Counted from the stretch's first letter, positions 22,891 to 32,175 are shown. The stretch: 40,187 nucleotides of DNA from JBHEMK01 sp046262635 (GCA_046262635.1 JBHEMK010000019.1:1-40187), one strand, 5' to 3'. A program made the numbers and translations. Notes: generated by a model from the letters alone, not told the origin.

Positions 22891-23650
22891 AGCCGGAGTC
22901 CACGTAGAGCGTCGTCCCGGTCACATTCCGGGCGTCGTCGGAAAGCAGGAAGGCGGCCGCGCCGCCGACATCCTCGGCGTCGATGTGGCGATGGAGCGGG
23001 GAGCGCTCCTCGACGATTGCGTCCATCGTCGGGAAGCCCGCGATCGAGCGCGCGGCGAGGGTGCGCACTGGGCCGGCGGAGACCGCATTGACCCGGATGT
23101 TCTTTTGGCCGAGATCCCAGGCGAGATACTTGACCGCCGAGTCGAGCGCTGCCTTGGCCACGCCCATCACGTTGTAGTGCGGAACGGCGCGTTCCCCGCC
23201 GAGGTAGGTCATCGTGACGATCGACCCCCCAGCCGCGGCCTCCATCAGCGGCTCGGCCGCGCGAGCGGCGGCGACGAGCGAGTATGCGCTCACATCGAGG
23301 GCGAGCCAGAACCGATCGCGCGGCGTATCGGTGAACCGGCCCTCCAGATCCTCTGCCGCCGCGAAGGCGACGGAGTGGACGAGTAGGTCGAGCTTGCCGT
23401 CGAAGGTCTCGCCGGCCGCGGCGAAGACGCGGTCGACCTCCTCGTCGGAGCGGACGTCGCACGAGGTCACGAGCGGGGACGACACAGACTCCGCGAGCTC
23501 TCGCACGCTCTGCTCGATCCGTTCGCCCTGGTAGGTGAACGCGAGGACCGCGCCACCGGCCGCGAGCCGCTGCGCGATTGCCCACGCTATCGAGCGCTTG
23601 TTCGCGACGCCCATGATGAGGCCGCGCTTGCCGTCGAAAGGGCCCGCCAC
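22871..23650 (-). CDS. fabI: Enoyl-[acyl-carrier-protein] reductase (NADH)
   Basis: 259 residues. FabI-type SDR: GVANKRSIAWAIAQ cofactor loop, SFA-region VHSVAFA, and the catalytic Tyr149 (TYLGGERA), Tyr159 and Lys166 in HYNVMGVAKAALD. The C-terminus is the family-typical DSGYHAMGM. It catalyses the last step of each fatty-acid elongation cycle in the cytoplasm and is the target class of triclosan and isoniazid-type inhibitors. Its 3' end coincides with one copy of the repeat that bounds the toxin-antitoxin island. It is divergent from the subtilase with 39 bp between starts. Confidence 0.96.
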   Translation of the reverse strand: MAGPFDGKRGLIMGVANKRSIAWAIAQRLAAGGAVLAFTYQGERIEQSVRELAESVSSPLVTSCDVRSDEEVDRVFAAAGETFDGKLDLLVHSVAFAAAEDLEGRFTDTPRDRFWLALDVSAYSLVAAARAAEPLMEAAAGGSIVTMTYLGGERAVPHYNVMGVAKAALDSAVKYLAWDLGQKNIRVNAVSAGPVRTLAARSIAGFPTMDAIVEERSPLHRHIDAEDVGGAAAFLLSDDARNVTGTTLYVDSGYHAMGM

Positions 23651-23689
23651 GCGCGGAGTCTAAAGGGATTCGGCTACGCTGCTCTTCCC

Positions 23690-26600
23690 TTGCGTCGCGG
23701 GTCTGCCTTTCTCATCGTGGTCGCGACGCTCGGCGCCGCTCTACCCGCTGCGGCCGCGCTGCAGCCGGTTCAGCGCACCGCAGGCGAGCTGTCCCTGCCG
23801 AGGGTGCGAGCCGGCGTCATTCGCGTGCCGGCCGGCCATGCACAGGGCCGCGTCCGGGTGATCGTCCGCCTTCGACTGCCGCCACTGGCCGCCGCGTACG
23901 GGCGGGTGCTCGCGAAGGCCGGCGCGACGCGACGGCTCGACGTGCGCAGCACCTCCTCCCGCGCGTATGTCGCGCGAGTCGAGGCCGCTCAGGCCCGCGC
24001 CGTTGCCGTCCTCGAGCGCGCGATCCCCGAGGCGCGAGTCGGCCGCCGGTTCCGCATCCTCGTGGACGGGCTTACCGTGACGCTGCCGGCGCGTAAGCTG
24101 CCGCAGCTCGTCCGGCTCGCGCCGGTGACGCGCGTCTATCCGAGTGTCCGGTTCACCGAGGCGCTCGACCGCAGCCCCTCGGTGATCGGAGCCGACGTGC
24201 TCCAGGAGATGACGGCCGCGAACGGGGAGGGCGTGAAGATCGCGATCGTCGACGATGGGATCGACCAGACCAACCCGTTCTTCAACGCGACTGGCTACAG
24301 CTATCCCGACGGCTTCCCGCGCGGGGGGCTGCGCTGGACCTCACCGAAGGTGATCGTCGCGCGCACCTTCCCGGGCCCGAATGCCGGTCGCGCCGGACGG
24401 CTCGCCGTCGATCCCAACTCCTCGTTCCACGGGACGCACGTCGCCGGCATCGCCGCAGGCGACGCCGGTACAACGGCGCCCGCCGGCGGCGATCACCCCG
24501 AGGTCACCGGCCTGTCCGGGGTGGCTCCCCGCGCCTGGCTCGGCAACTACCGAGTGTTCACGGTGCCGACGCCGATCGGCCACGTCGCCAATACCCCGGA
24601 GATCATCGCCGCCTTCGAGGCGGCCGTCTCGGACGGCATGAACGTGATCAACTTCTCCGGCGGCGGCCCGCAGACGGAGCCGGCGAACGACGCGATGATC
24701 GAGGCTGTCCGCAACACGGTGGCCGCGGGCGTCGTCCCAGTGATCGCCGCCGGCAACGACCGCGACCAGTTCGGCATCGGCTCCTCAGGCTCACCGGGAA
24801 CGGCGCCGGACGGGATCTCCGTGGCGGCGACCTCCAGCGGCCATGTCTTCGCCCCGGTACTGACCGTTGAGGCCTCCGGCGCGCCCGACGTCCTCCGGCA
24901 GATCCCGTTCCTCGGCGCGGCCGGGATCCTCGCGCCGATCCCGTGGGGCGTGCTCAACCAGCAGCTCGTCGACGTGGGCTCGATCGTCGGGCGGGACGGC
25001 AAGCCAGTCGACCGCCATCTCTGCGGGCCCCCGGACAACAGCGCTTCGGGCGCGGGCCAGCTGCCGCCGCATTCGCTGGACGGCTCGATCGCGCTCGTCG
25101 ACCGCGGGCTCTGCCCCTTCGTGACGAAGGCATTCCAGGCGCACGCCGCCGGCGCCGTCGGAGTGGTCTTCTCGGACAACCGCCAGGGCGAGGCGAACGG
25201 CATCCCAATCCGCCTGGAGATCCCTTCCGGGATGATCGCCAACCGCGACGGCGACCGCCTGCGGGCGTACATGGCAGCGACGGGTGGGCGGACGACGATT
25301 CGCGTCGGCCGCGACACGCTCGAGGACGTGACCGGGCGAAGCGGCGTGATCACGAGCTTCTCGTCGGCGGGCCCGACCGCCTTCGGGCACGCGCTCAAGC
25401 CGGACCTCGCCGCGCCGGGCGGCCAGATCCTGTCTTCGACCCTGCCGCAGTTCGCCGCGACCCGCTTCGCCGTCTTCGACGGGACGTCGATGGCGACGCC
25501 GCACGTCGCCGGCTCGGTGGCGCTGCTCGTCCAGCTGCACCGCGACTGGACGCCGCAGGAGATCAAGTCAGCGCTCGTGTCGACCGCAGGTCCTGCGTGG
25601 GGGGACACCGCACGGACGCAGGAGGCCTCCGTGCTGCTCGAGGGCGGCGGCCTGGTCGCCCTGCCGCGCGCGAACGACCCGCAGCTCTTCACAGATCCGG
25701 TCTCGCTCTCCTTCGGCGACCTCGACGTCAGTCACGGGGCGGCTAGCCGCGGGCTGCTCGTCCGGCTCTCCGATGCGGGCGACGGCGCGGGCACGTGGCA
25801 GGTGGAGCTCGCGCCGCAGAGCGCGACCGCCGGCGCCCTGCTCGACCTCCCTGGCAGGGTGTCGGTGTCTGCGGGCGGCGAGGCCGAGCTGCCCGTCGTC
25901 GCGCACGCCCGGGCAGACGGGGCGACGGGCCAGGACGACGGCTTCATCATCCTCCGCCGCGGCGACGTAACCCGCCGGATCCCGTACCTCTTCATCGTCG
26001 AGCGCCCGGGACTCGACCTGCAGCACGCAGTGCAGCTGCAAAAGCTCCAGGTCGGCGACACGCGTGTCGGCGCCGACCACGTCCAGCAGTACGGGTTCCC
26101 GGCTGCGCCGTTCGGCAACGCGCCCGACCAGCCGCCGATGGTCGAGGACGGCGCGGAGCACGTCTACAGGACCACGCTCAACGGCCCCGCGGCGAACATG
26201 GGCGTCGCCGTCGTCCTGCAGACTGCCGGGGCCCGGATCGATCCGTTCATCCTCGGCTCGCAGGACGAGAACGAGGTGCAGGGCGACGCCGGGACGCCGG
26301 TGGACGTGAACGAGCTGACGTTCGACTTCGGCCAGGCGATCGGCGACGCGGCGGCGTCCTTCCCCCGGCAGCAGACGCTCTACGTCGCCGTCGACTCGGG
26401 GCGGGAACTGTTCAGCAACCGCTCGCTCGCGGGGCGCTACGTCCTGCGCTCCTGGGTCAACGACGTCACGCCGCCGTCGATCAGGCTGCTGACGACGCGC
26501 GTCTCGGCCGGGCGGCCGACGCTCGTGATCCGGACGACCGACGCCGGCGCCGGCGTCGACCCGCAGTCGCTCGCGATCGGCTACGGGCACACGCTGATCG

Positions 26601-27073
26601 GCGCGGCCGCCTACGACCCGGTCAGCGGCATCGCCATCTTCCCGCTCCCGAGCCAGGCCCCGCGGCTCCGGGCCGGCGTGATCCAGGCGAGAATCGAGTC
26701 CTCCGACTTCGAGGAGGCGAAGAACGTCAACACGACCGGCGCGGACATCATGCCGAACACACAATTCGCGCTGGGCCGCCTCAAGGTCGTGAGGGGCCCG
26801 GCGCTCAGCTGGGTCGTCCCGGCGGCCCACGCCTGCGTCGGCACGGCCGCCCGCCTGGTCGTGTCGGTCGGCTCCTCCGACAGGATCACGGCCGTGCGCT
26901 TCCTGGACGGCCGCCGGACGGTGGCAGTCGACCGTCAAAGCTCCGGCGGCCTCGCGGCGGCGACGTGGTCGACGAAGAGCGCCCGCGCCGGGACGCATTC
27001 GCTCGAGGCGATCGCCACGGACGCACGAGGCCGTTCCGTGTCAGCCCGCCTCACCGTGCGCGTGTGCCGCTAG
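23690..27073 (+). CDS. Secreted subtilisin-like serine protease (S8) with PA insert
   Basis: 1127 residues from a TTG. A signal peptide (MRRGSAFLIVVATLGAALPA) is followed by an inhibitor-like prodomain (~30-165). The catalytic triad is Asp188 (IAIVDDGID), His247 (FHGTHVAGI) and Ser600 (GTSMATPHVAG). A protease-associated (PA) domain is inserted between His and Ser (~400-560, with VDRGLCPFVTKAFQAHAAGA). After the catalytic domain come ~500 residues of beta-rich Fn3/Ig-like sequence ending in a short CR tail without an LPxTG anchor. The layout resembles Vpr/C5a-peptidase-like enzymes that process extracellular protein. No good ribosome site precedes the TTG, so a leaderless message is possible. 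The SDR gene starts inside its last codons. Confidence 0.92.
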   Translation: MRRGSAFLIVVATLGAALPAAAALQPVQRTAGELSLPRVRAGVIRVPAGHAQGRVRVIVRLRLPPLAAAYGRVLAKAGATRRLDVRSTSSRAYVARVEAAQARAVAVLERAIPEARVGRRFRILVDGLTVTLPARKLPQLVRLAPVTRVYPSVRFTEALDRSPSVIGADVLQEMTAANGEGVKIAIVDDGIDQTNPFFNATGYSYPDGFPRGGLRWTSPKVIVARTFPGPNAGRAGRLAVDPNSSFHGTHVAGIAAGDAGTTAPAGGDHPEVTGLSGVAPRAWLGNYRVFTVPTPIGHVANTPEIIAAFEAAVSDGMNVINFSGGGPQTEPANDAMIEAVRNTVAAGVVPVIAAGNDRDQFGIGSSGSPGTAPDGISVAATSSGHVFAPVLTVEASGAPDVLRQIPFLGAAGILAPIPWGVLNQQLVDVGSIVGRDGKPVDRHLCGPPDNSASGAGQLPPHSLDGSIALVDRGLCPFVTKAFQAHAAGAVGVVFSDNRQGEANGIPIRLEIPSGMIANRDGDRLRAYMAATGGRTTIRVGRDTLEDVTGRSGVITSFSSAGPTAFGHALKPDLAAPGGQILSSTLPQFAATRFAVFDGTSMATPHVAGSVALLVQLHRDWTPQEIKSALVSTAGPAWGDTARTQEASVLLEGGGLVALPRANDPQLFTDPVSLSFGDLDVSHGAASRGLLVRLSDAGDGAGTWQVELAPQSATAGALLDLPGRVSVSAGGEAELPVVAHARADGATGQDDGFIILRRGDVTRRIPYLFIVERPGLDLQHAVQLQKLQVGDTRVGADHVQQYGFPAAPFGNAPDQPPMVEDGAEHVYRTTLNGPAANMGVAVVLQTAGARIDPFILGSQDENEVQGDAGTPVDVNELTFDFGQAIGDAAASFPRQQTLYVAVDSGRELFSNRSLAGRYVLRSWVNDVTPPSIRLLTTRVSAGRPTLVIRTTDAGAGVDPQSLAIGYGHTLIGAAAYDPVSGIAIFPLPSQAPRLRAGVIQARIESSDFEEAKNVNTTGADIMPNTQFALGRLKVVRGPALSWVVPAAHACVGTAARLVVSVGSSDRITAVRFLDGRRTVAVDRQSSGGLAAATWSTKSARAGTHSLEAIATDARGRSVSARLTVRVCR

Positions 27074-27807
27074 ATCCGCAGCGGATCGCAGTCGTCACCG
27101 GAGCCTCCTCGGGGATCGGCGAGGCCGTCGCCCGGGGACTGGCCGCGCGGGGCTGGCACTGCGTCCTGCTCGCCCGCCGCGAGGAGCTGCTGCGGCCGCT
27201 GGCGGAGGAGCTCGGCGGCGATTACGAGCTCTGCGACGTCTCCGACCGTGAGGCCGTCGGGCAGGCGGCCGCCGCGGTACTCGAACGCCACCCGCGCCTC
27301 CGACTGCTCGTCAACAATGCTGGTGTCCCGGCTCGCACCTCGTTTCTCGAGGGGGAGACCGACCGGATCGAACAGGTGCTGCGGACGAATTACCTCGGCG
27401 CGGTCTGGTGCCTCCGTGCCCTCTTGCCCGGACTGCAGGCACCCGCGGACGTCGTTAACGTCGTCTCCGTCGCCGGCGAGGTCGCGGGCGGCCCGTACTC
27501 GGCCTCGAAGCACGCGCAGCTCGCCTTTTCGCGCTCGGTCGCCGTCGAGCTCGGACGCCAGGGCGTGCGCGTCCACACGGTCAAGCCCGGCTTCGTCGAG
27601 ACCGAGGGCTTCCCGCAGGGCCACCTGCCGGGACCCCTGCGCCGGCTCGTCGTCCGTCCGGAAAAGGTCGCAGCGCACGTGCTCGCCTCCCTCGAGCGGG
27701 GCTGGGGCGAGACGACCGTACCGCGCTACTACCGCGGCGCCGCGGTCCTGCAAACGCTCGCCCCCAACCTGGTCACCCGAGCCCGCATCCGGCGGCGCTC
27801 GAACTAG
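27064..27807 (+). CDS. Short-chain dehydrogenase/reductase
   Basis: 247 residues from the GTG at 27064, which overlaps the subtilase stop by 10 bp. Classical SDR: cofactor motif TGASSGIGEAVARGL, LVNNAGVP, and catalytic SVAGEV...YSASK (Tyr and Lys). The C-terminal extension (WGETTVPRYYRGAAVLQTLAP) is typical of SDRs acting on lipids or long-chain ketones, but substrate is unknown. The overlap and the MarR gene 10 nt downstream suggest a subtilase-SDR-MarR transcript. Confidence 0.88.
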   Translation: MPLDPQRIAVVTGASSGIGEAVARGLAARGWHCVLLARREELLRPLAEELGGDYELCDVSDREAVGQAAAAVLERHPRLRLLVNNAGVPARTSFLEGETDRIEQVLRTNYLGAVWCLRALLPGLQAPADVVNVVSVAGEVAGGPYSASKHAQLAFSRSVAVELGRQGVRVHTVKPGFVETEGFPQGHLPGPLRRLVVRPEKVAAHVLASLERGWGETTVPRYYRGAAVLQTLAPNLVTRARIRRRSN

Positions 27808-27817
27808 AATCGCAGCC

Positions 27818-28225
27818 ATGAGCAGGCGTCCGCCGTCGATCGAGGATGTCGCCCGTGTCGCCGAGTTCCGAGCCTCCCTGCGAAGGTTCCTCCGCCGCAG
27901 CGAGCGGATCGCCCGCCAGTCCGGCCTGACGCCGCAGCGGCACCTGCTCCTCCTGATGATCAAGGGCGCGACCGATGGCACGGAGCGGTCGACCGTCACG
28001 GCACTCGCGGAACGGCTCCAGCTCGCGCAGAGCACGGTCACCGAGCTGGTGCGCCGTGCCGAGGAGGCCGGGCTCGTCGAGCGCGAGCAGTCCGAGCAGG
28101 ACGGCCGCGTCGCGCACCTCCGGCTGAGTGCCGAGGGCGAGCGGCGGCTGATGCACTCCTTCACCGACCACGAGACCGAGCGCGCGCAGCTGCGCGACGC
28201 CTTCGCGCACCTCGAGGCGAGCTAG
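27818..28225 (+). CDS. MarR-family transcriptional regulator
   Basis: 135 residues, ATG at 27818. Winged helix-turn-helix: LTPQRHLLLLMIKGA, then recognition region LAERLQLAQSTVTELVRRAEEAGLVERE, then the wing with DGRVAHLRLSAEGERRL. MarR proteins are dimeric and usually respond to phenolic or lipid ligands or to oxidation; no cysteine is present, so redox sensing is unlikely. Natural target would be its own operon with the SDR, although no clear palindrome was found upstream. Its TAG overlaps the stop of the convergent PD40 gene within CTAG. Confidence 0.9.
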   Translation: MSRRPPSIEDVARVAEFRASLRRFLRRSERIARQSGLTPQRHLLLLMIKGATDGTERSTVTALAERLQLAQSTVTELVRRAEEAGLVEREQSEQDGRVAHLRLSAEGERRLMHSFTDHETERAQLRDAFAHLEAS

Positions 28226-30390
28226 CGCGAACCCGGGCTCAGGCCCGTACCGGAGCTCTGGCCCGGATCCGAGCTCTGCCCGGTGCCGGAGCTCTGGCCG
28301 GATGCGGTGACGACAACTTCGCAGTTCTTCACCTTGTCGAACGCGTCGACCACCGCACGGTCGTTGCCCGGGCCGCAGTCGATCGTGTCGACCGCGCCGT
28401 CTGCGGCGAGGACCGTGTCGCTGCCTGGCCCGGCGTTGATCACGTCGACACCGGGGCCGCCGTCGAGGATGTCATTGCCGGGGCCGCCCTCGAGCCGGTC
28501 GTCGCCCTCGCCGCCCCGGATCGTGTCGTTTCCGTCCAGGCCGCGGAGGACGTCATTTCCCCCTCCGCCGGCGATGTAGTCGGCGCGGGCCGTCCCGGCG
28601 ATCCGCTTGCCGTGCAGCAACGCGGCCGGCACCGAGGCGACGGGATCGGTGGGGTCAGTCAAGGCCTCGGTGGTTCCGATCGTGTTCTGCGCGGTCGCGA
28701 CGAGCCGGATCGTCGAGCCGAGATCGGCGGCCGTCAGCACGTAGAAGAGCTTCGTCCTCGCGGGCACGTCGACGCACGACGACCCGGTCGCATCGCAGCG
28801 CTGCCAGCGGTAGACCGTCGTGATCGGCGGCTCCCCGTCCCAGAAACCCGCAACGGCGACGAGCCTGCTGCCGAGCCGCGGGGTTCCCGTCACGACTGGT
28901 TGCACGGTCGAGCTCGGCGGGAAGCGTGGCCGCGGGAGCGTGGGAAAGGTGTGATTCGTGAAGTCCGTCTCGGAGCCGACGAAGTTCTTGCCGGTGATGA
29001 AGACACGGATCGTGAAGTCGATGTCCGCCGTCGTCAGCGTGTAGCTCGTGTCCGTCGCGCCGGGAATGGCCACGCAACTCGGGAGCGTCCCGAAGGCGTC
29101 ACAGCGGCGCCATTCGTAGGTGAACGCGAGCGGCAGCGATCCGCTCCAGTTGCCGCTGCTGACGGTCAGCGTCTGGTTCTCGACGTTGTCCCCGATGATC
29201 GGCGGCGTGTCCATCAGGTGCGGGGCGAGCGCGGTGACCGCCGGCGTCGGCAGCGAGTTTTGGCTCGTGGAGCCGACGGAGTTCGTCGCCGTGATTTCGA
29301 CGCGCAGCTGCCAGCCGTACTCATCGGGGGTCGGCGTGAAAAACGAGAAGGTGGCATCGGGAATCGTGTAGCAGGACGTCGTCTTGACGTCGCATTTCTT
29401 CCACTGGTAGGTGTAGGTGATCGGGAAGGCGCCCGTCCAGGATCCGATTGAGGTGGAGACGCCCTGGCCCACAGTCGGCGCGGTGCTGCCGAAGGGCAAG
29501 AAGATCGTCGGGAGATCCGTGTTGACCGGAGCGCCGGAACCGCCCGTCGCGGGCGGGGTGATCCACTGCCAGTCGGGATCGGCGTTGCTGCCCGTGTCGA
29601 GGGTCACATCCGACGAGGAGGCGCCGTTCGCGTTGATCGTGCGGAGCTTGCCGCTCGCATCGACGTAGGCGATCTTGCTTCCGTCGGGGGAGTAGGCCGG
29701 CTCGTTGCCGCTGACACCGAGAGTCGTCGGCGCGCCGCCGCTTTCGGACACGGTGGTCAGCGTCTGGCCGCCCGAGACGAACACGATCGTGCCGCCGTCC
29801 GGGGACCAGTTCGGATGGCGCTCGTCAGTCGACGCCGTCGTCAGCCGCGTCTGCCTCGAGCCGTCCGAGTTCATGACCCAGATGTCATGGTTCCCGCCGG
29901 TACCCGACGCGAAGGCGATCTCGCCGTTGACAGACCAGGCCGGGTCGGCATCGTCCGCGGCCGTGCCGTTCGTGAGGTTCGCCGCCCCGCCGGTGTTGTC
30001 GCTGTTGACCGTCCAGATGTCTTGGCCGCTGACGTAGGCGATCTGCGAGCCGTCCGGCGACCAGGCCGGCTGGGTGGCGCCCGTCGTGCTGGCGAGCAGG
30101 AGGTCGTTGCTCAAGGCCCGCCCGCTCACGTCCGCGACGTGGATGCCCGAACTGGTCACGTAGGCGATCTGCGAGCCGTCCGGCGACCAGGCGGGGTCGC
30201 TGGCGTTCGGGACGAGCACCGTTCTCGTCGGGCCACCGCTGATCGGGTCGATCTGACAGACATTCGGTCCACACGCGTACGCGATCAGCCCGTTCCCACC
30301 GGGGAATGCCGCCTGTGCCGCCGAGAGCGGCAGCAGCAGGCAGAGTAGGGCCGCAAACCCCAGGCCGATCCGCAGAACGTATTTGTGCAT
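28222..30390 (-). CDS. Secreted PD40 (TolB-like) / Ig-like / RTX calcium-repeat protein
   Basis: 722 residues from the ATG at 30390 (a GTG one codon earlier is in frame). A signal peptide ends near SAAQA. About five PD40 beta-propeller repeats follow (WSPDGSQIAYV types, residues ~40-290), then three or four Ig-like repeats of the GxWTGAFPITYTYQWKKCD kind (~310-610), then RTX nonapeptides (GGNDVLRGLDGND, GEGDDRLEGGPGN; ~625-690), and a short SSGTGQ-type low-complexity tail. RTX repeats fold on Ca2+ outside the cell. There is no catalytic domain, so it is probably a structural or adhesive surface/extracellular protein. Tail and propeller repeats are also visible as DNA repeats. Confidence 0.87.
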   Translation of the reverse strand: MHKYVLRIGLGFAALLCLLLPLSAAQAAFPGGNGLIAYACGPNVCQIDPISGGPTRTVLVPNASDPAWSPDGSQIAYVTSSGIHVADVSGRALSNDLLLASTTGATQPAWSPDGSQIAYVSGQDIWTVNSDNTGGAANLTNGTAADDADPAWSVNGEIAFASGTGGNHDIWVMNSDGSRQTRLTTASTDERHPNWSPDGGTIVFVSGGQTLTTVSESGGAPTTLGVSGNEPAYSPDGSKIAYVDASGKLRTINANGASSSDVTLDTGSNADPDWQWITPPATGGSGAPVNTDLPTIFLPFGSTAPTVGQGVSTSIGSWTGAFPITYTYQWKKCDVKTTSCYTIPDATFSFFTPTPDEYGWQLRVEITATNSVGSTSQNSLPTPAVTALAPHLMDTPPIIGDNVENQTLTVSSGNWSGSLPLAFTYEWRRCDAFGTLPSCVAIPGATDTSYTLTTADIDFTIRVFITGKNFVGSETDFTNHTFPTLPRPRFPPSSTVQPVVTGTPRLGSRLVAVAGFWDGEPPITTVYRWQRCDATGSSCVDVPARTKLFYVLTAADLGSTIRLVATAQNTIGTTEALTDPTDPVASVPAALLHGKRIAGTARADYIAGGGGNDVLRGLDGNDTIRGGEGDDRLEGGPGNDILDGGPGVDVINAGPGSDTVLAADGAVDTIDCGPGNDRAVVDAFDKVKNCEVVVTASGQSSGTGQSSDPGQSSGTGLSPGSR
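30032..30066. repeat. 35-bp exact direct repeat inside the PD40 gene (copy 1; copy 2 at 30158-30192)
   Basis: Both copies encode the PD40 blade segment WSPDGSQIAYV and are identical at the DNA level, including all third positions. This suggests recent duplication or gene conversion between propeller repeats. Confidence 0.85.
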
Positions 30391-30394
30391 CACT

Positions 30395-30414
30395 ACTTTT
30401 TAGCCGTTAAAAGT
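30395..30414. promoter_or_regulatory. Inverted repeat just upstream of the PD40-RTX gene
   Basis: ACTTTTTA-GCCG-TTAAAAGT: 8-bp arms with a single mismatch, AT-rich in a GC-rich genome, ending 5 bp from the ATG. It probably overlaps the -10 region or the transcript start and could be an operator. Confidence 0.45.
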
Positions 30415-30423
30415 GGTAGTTGC

Positions 30424-30441
30424 GCCCCCCAAAAGGGGAGC
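30424..30441 (-). terminator. Hairpin at the end of the HAD-acpS-nnr-alr-methyltransferase operon
   Basis: Read on the minus strand, GCTCCCC-TTTT-GGGGGGC (7 bp with one T-G pair) lies 8 nt after the methyltransferase stop. There is no T-tract, so termination is uncertain; it may separate the operon from the PD40 gene downstream on the same strand. Confidence 0.4.
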
Positions 30442-30449
30442 ATCGGTCC

Positions 30450-31163
30450 TCAGCGCCGCAGGAGATACCAGCCTACTGCGGCGCTGTAGGTCTCCTCGCC
30501 GTGCGGGGCGAGCCCGAGAGCCGCCTCGCGCGCCTCGCCCTGGCAGCCAGCGAGATCGAGGTAGGGCTCGAGTGCGCGCTTCTCCTCGTGCACCTCGGAC
30601 CGGATCAGTACAAGCCGGTTGGCCTCGAAGAGCTGACGGAGGTCCGTGTCGGGCAGCAGGCGCGTATGCGACCGGTCGCGGGCGCGCTCGAAGCGATCGA
30701 GCTCGAGGGCCTCGAGCGGGTCGCTCGGCGCGAGCTGGTCGATCACGAGCACGCGCCCTCCCAGGCGCGTCACGCGCGCGAGCTCGGCGACGACGAGCTC
30801 GGGCCTACCGACGTGGTGCAGCGTGCGCAGCGTGCCGGCGAGGTCGAACGAGCCGCGCTCGAACTCGAGCCGGGTGACGTCGCCCTGGAGAAAGCGGACG
30901 TTCCCGAGTCCCTCCGCCCGCGGGTGCGCGAGCTCCAGCAGCTCGGGAACGAGGTCGACTCCGATCACCTCGCGGACCTGCGGCGCCAGCGCGAGCGCGA
31001 GCGCGCCGGCGCCGGTGCCTGCGTCGAGCGCGCGCTCGTCGCCGGCGGGCAGGACGAAAACCCGCACCTGCTCGGCAAGCTCGGCGGCCCGCGCGTCCTG
31101 CCTCGCAGCCATCTGCTCGCCGCTGCGCGCGAAGCGCGCCCGGACGAGGTCTTCCTCAGCCAT
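30450..31163 (-). CDS. Class I SAM-dependent methyltransferase
   Basis: 237 residues. SAM-binding motif I is LDAGTGAGALALALA, motif II VIGVDLVPELLELA, then LQGDVTRLEF and LRTLHHVGRPELVVAELARVTRLGGRVLVID, the Methyltransf_11 (UbiE-like) pattern. The long C-terminal part (EANRLVLIRSEVHEEKRALE) would contact an unknown acceptor. Its ATG lies 8 bp inside the end of alr, so it is the last gene of the operon. A role in quinone or other small-molecule methylation is possible but not shown. Confidence 0.87.
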   Translation of the reverse strand: MAEEDLVRARFARSGEQMAARQDARAAELAEQVRVFVLPAGDERALDAGTGAGALALALAPQVREVIGVDLVPELLELAHPRAEGLGNVRFLQGDVTRLEFERGSFDLAGTLRTLHHVGRPELVVAELARVTRLGGRVLVIDQLAPSDPLEALELDRFERARDRSHTRLLPDTDLRQLFEANRLVLIRSEVHEEKRALEPYLDLAGCQGEAREAALGLAPHGEETYSAAVGWYLLRR

Positions 31164-32175
31164 GCACCACCGTCCGTCGTGTCCGGGTCGGGCCCGACTC
31201 GATCCCGCACACGAGCTCGTAGGTGATCGTGCCTGCGACCCGGGCGTGCGCCTCGGCAGAAACGCCGTGGCCGAGCAGCACGACGGGCGTTCCCGGCGGG
31301 AGCTCCCGATCGAGCTCCACCGCGAAGGAGTCCATCGAGACGGTGCCGATCACCCGGCGAGGCTCGCCGGCGACGCGCACCTCGGTGCCGGTGAGGTCGC
31401 GGCGGAAGCCGTCCGCGTAGCCCACGGGGACGAGGCCGATCCAGGTGGGGCGCTGGGCGACGAAACGCCTTCCGTAGCCCGTGCTCTCGCCGGTTTGCAG
31501 GAGCCTGACCTGGGCGAGCTCGCTCTGCCAGTGCAGGGCGGGCTCGAGCCCGTCCTCGGCCGGATCGGTGCCGAACGGGGAGAGGCCGTACAGCGCGATG
31601 CCGCAGCGCGCGGCGTCGAAGCGGGCAGCCGGGTAGCGCAGAGCGGCGGCACTGTTCGCGATGTGTCGCGTCAGGTGCGAGTGCCGCTCCGTCGCCGCCC
31701 TGAAGCGCTCGATCTGAAGCTCGGTGAAGGCCGCATCGCAGTCGGCAGAGGCGAAGTGGCTCATCAGCCCGACTGCCTCGACCGGCGGCTCGGGCAGCTC
31801 GGCGAGACCGTAGCGGCCCAGGCCGGTATCGAGCTTCAGGTGGATCGGGAGCCCCTCGGGAATCTCCCCGGCCGAGACGACGAGCTCCAGCCCGGCCTCC
31901 CGGGCCTGGGCGCCCTCGCGGTAGCCGGCGGGGCCCATCACGACGATCCGGGACGCCGGAAACTCCCGTCGCAGCCCGAGGCCTTCCGGCACCGTGGCGA
32001 CGCAGAGCGCGGTCGCGCCCGCACCGAGCGCCGCGCCGGCGACGTCGGCTGCGCCGTGGCCGTAGGCGTTCGCCTTGACGACGGCCCAAAGCTCCGCGCC
32101 AGCGAGTGCACGCCGCAGCGTCAGCGCGTTGCGCCGAACGGCGCCGAGGTCGACGGTAAGCTCGGACCGCCGCAT
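31156..32175 (-). CDS. alr: Alanine racemase
   Basis: 339 residues from the ATG at 32175. PLP-Lys34 is in AVVKANAYGHG; the C-terminal catalytic Tyr is in PVGYADGFRRDL, and the substrate-binding Arg in the GLGRYGL stretch. It supplies D-alanine for peptidoglycan. Start overlaps the nnr stop in TGATG. Placement after acpS and nnr is a common actinobacterial arrangement. Confidence 0.95.
   Translation of the reverse strand: MRRSELTVDLGAVRRNALTLRRALAGAELWAVVKANAYGHGAADVAGAALGAGATALCVATVPEGLGLRREFPASRIVVMGPAGYREGAQAREAGLELVVSAGEIPEGLPIHLKLDTGLGRYGLAELPEPPVEAVGLMSHFASADCDAAFTELQIERFRAATERHSHLTRHIANSAAALRYPAARFDAARCGIALYGLSPFGTDPAEDGLEPALHWQSELAQVRLLQTGESTGYGRRFVAQRPTWIGLVPVGYADGFRRDLTGTEVRVAGEPRRVIGTVSMDSFAVELDRELPPGTPVVLLGHGVSAEAHARVAGTITYELVCGIESGPTRTRRTVVHG

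Noticed and set aside
25795..27063. Long N-terminal extension of the SDR frame through the subtilase gene
   Set aside because: Arg/Gly/Ala-rich shadow sequence; the SDR fold starts right after the GTG at 27064.
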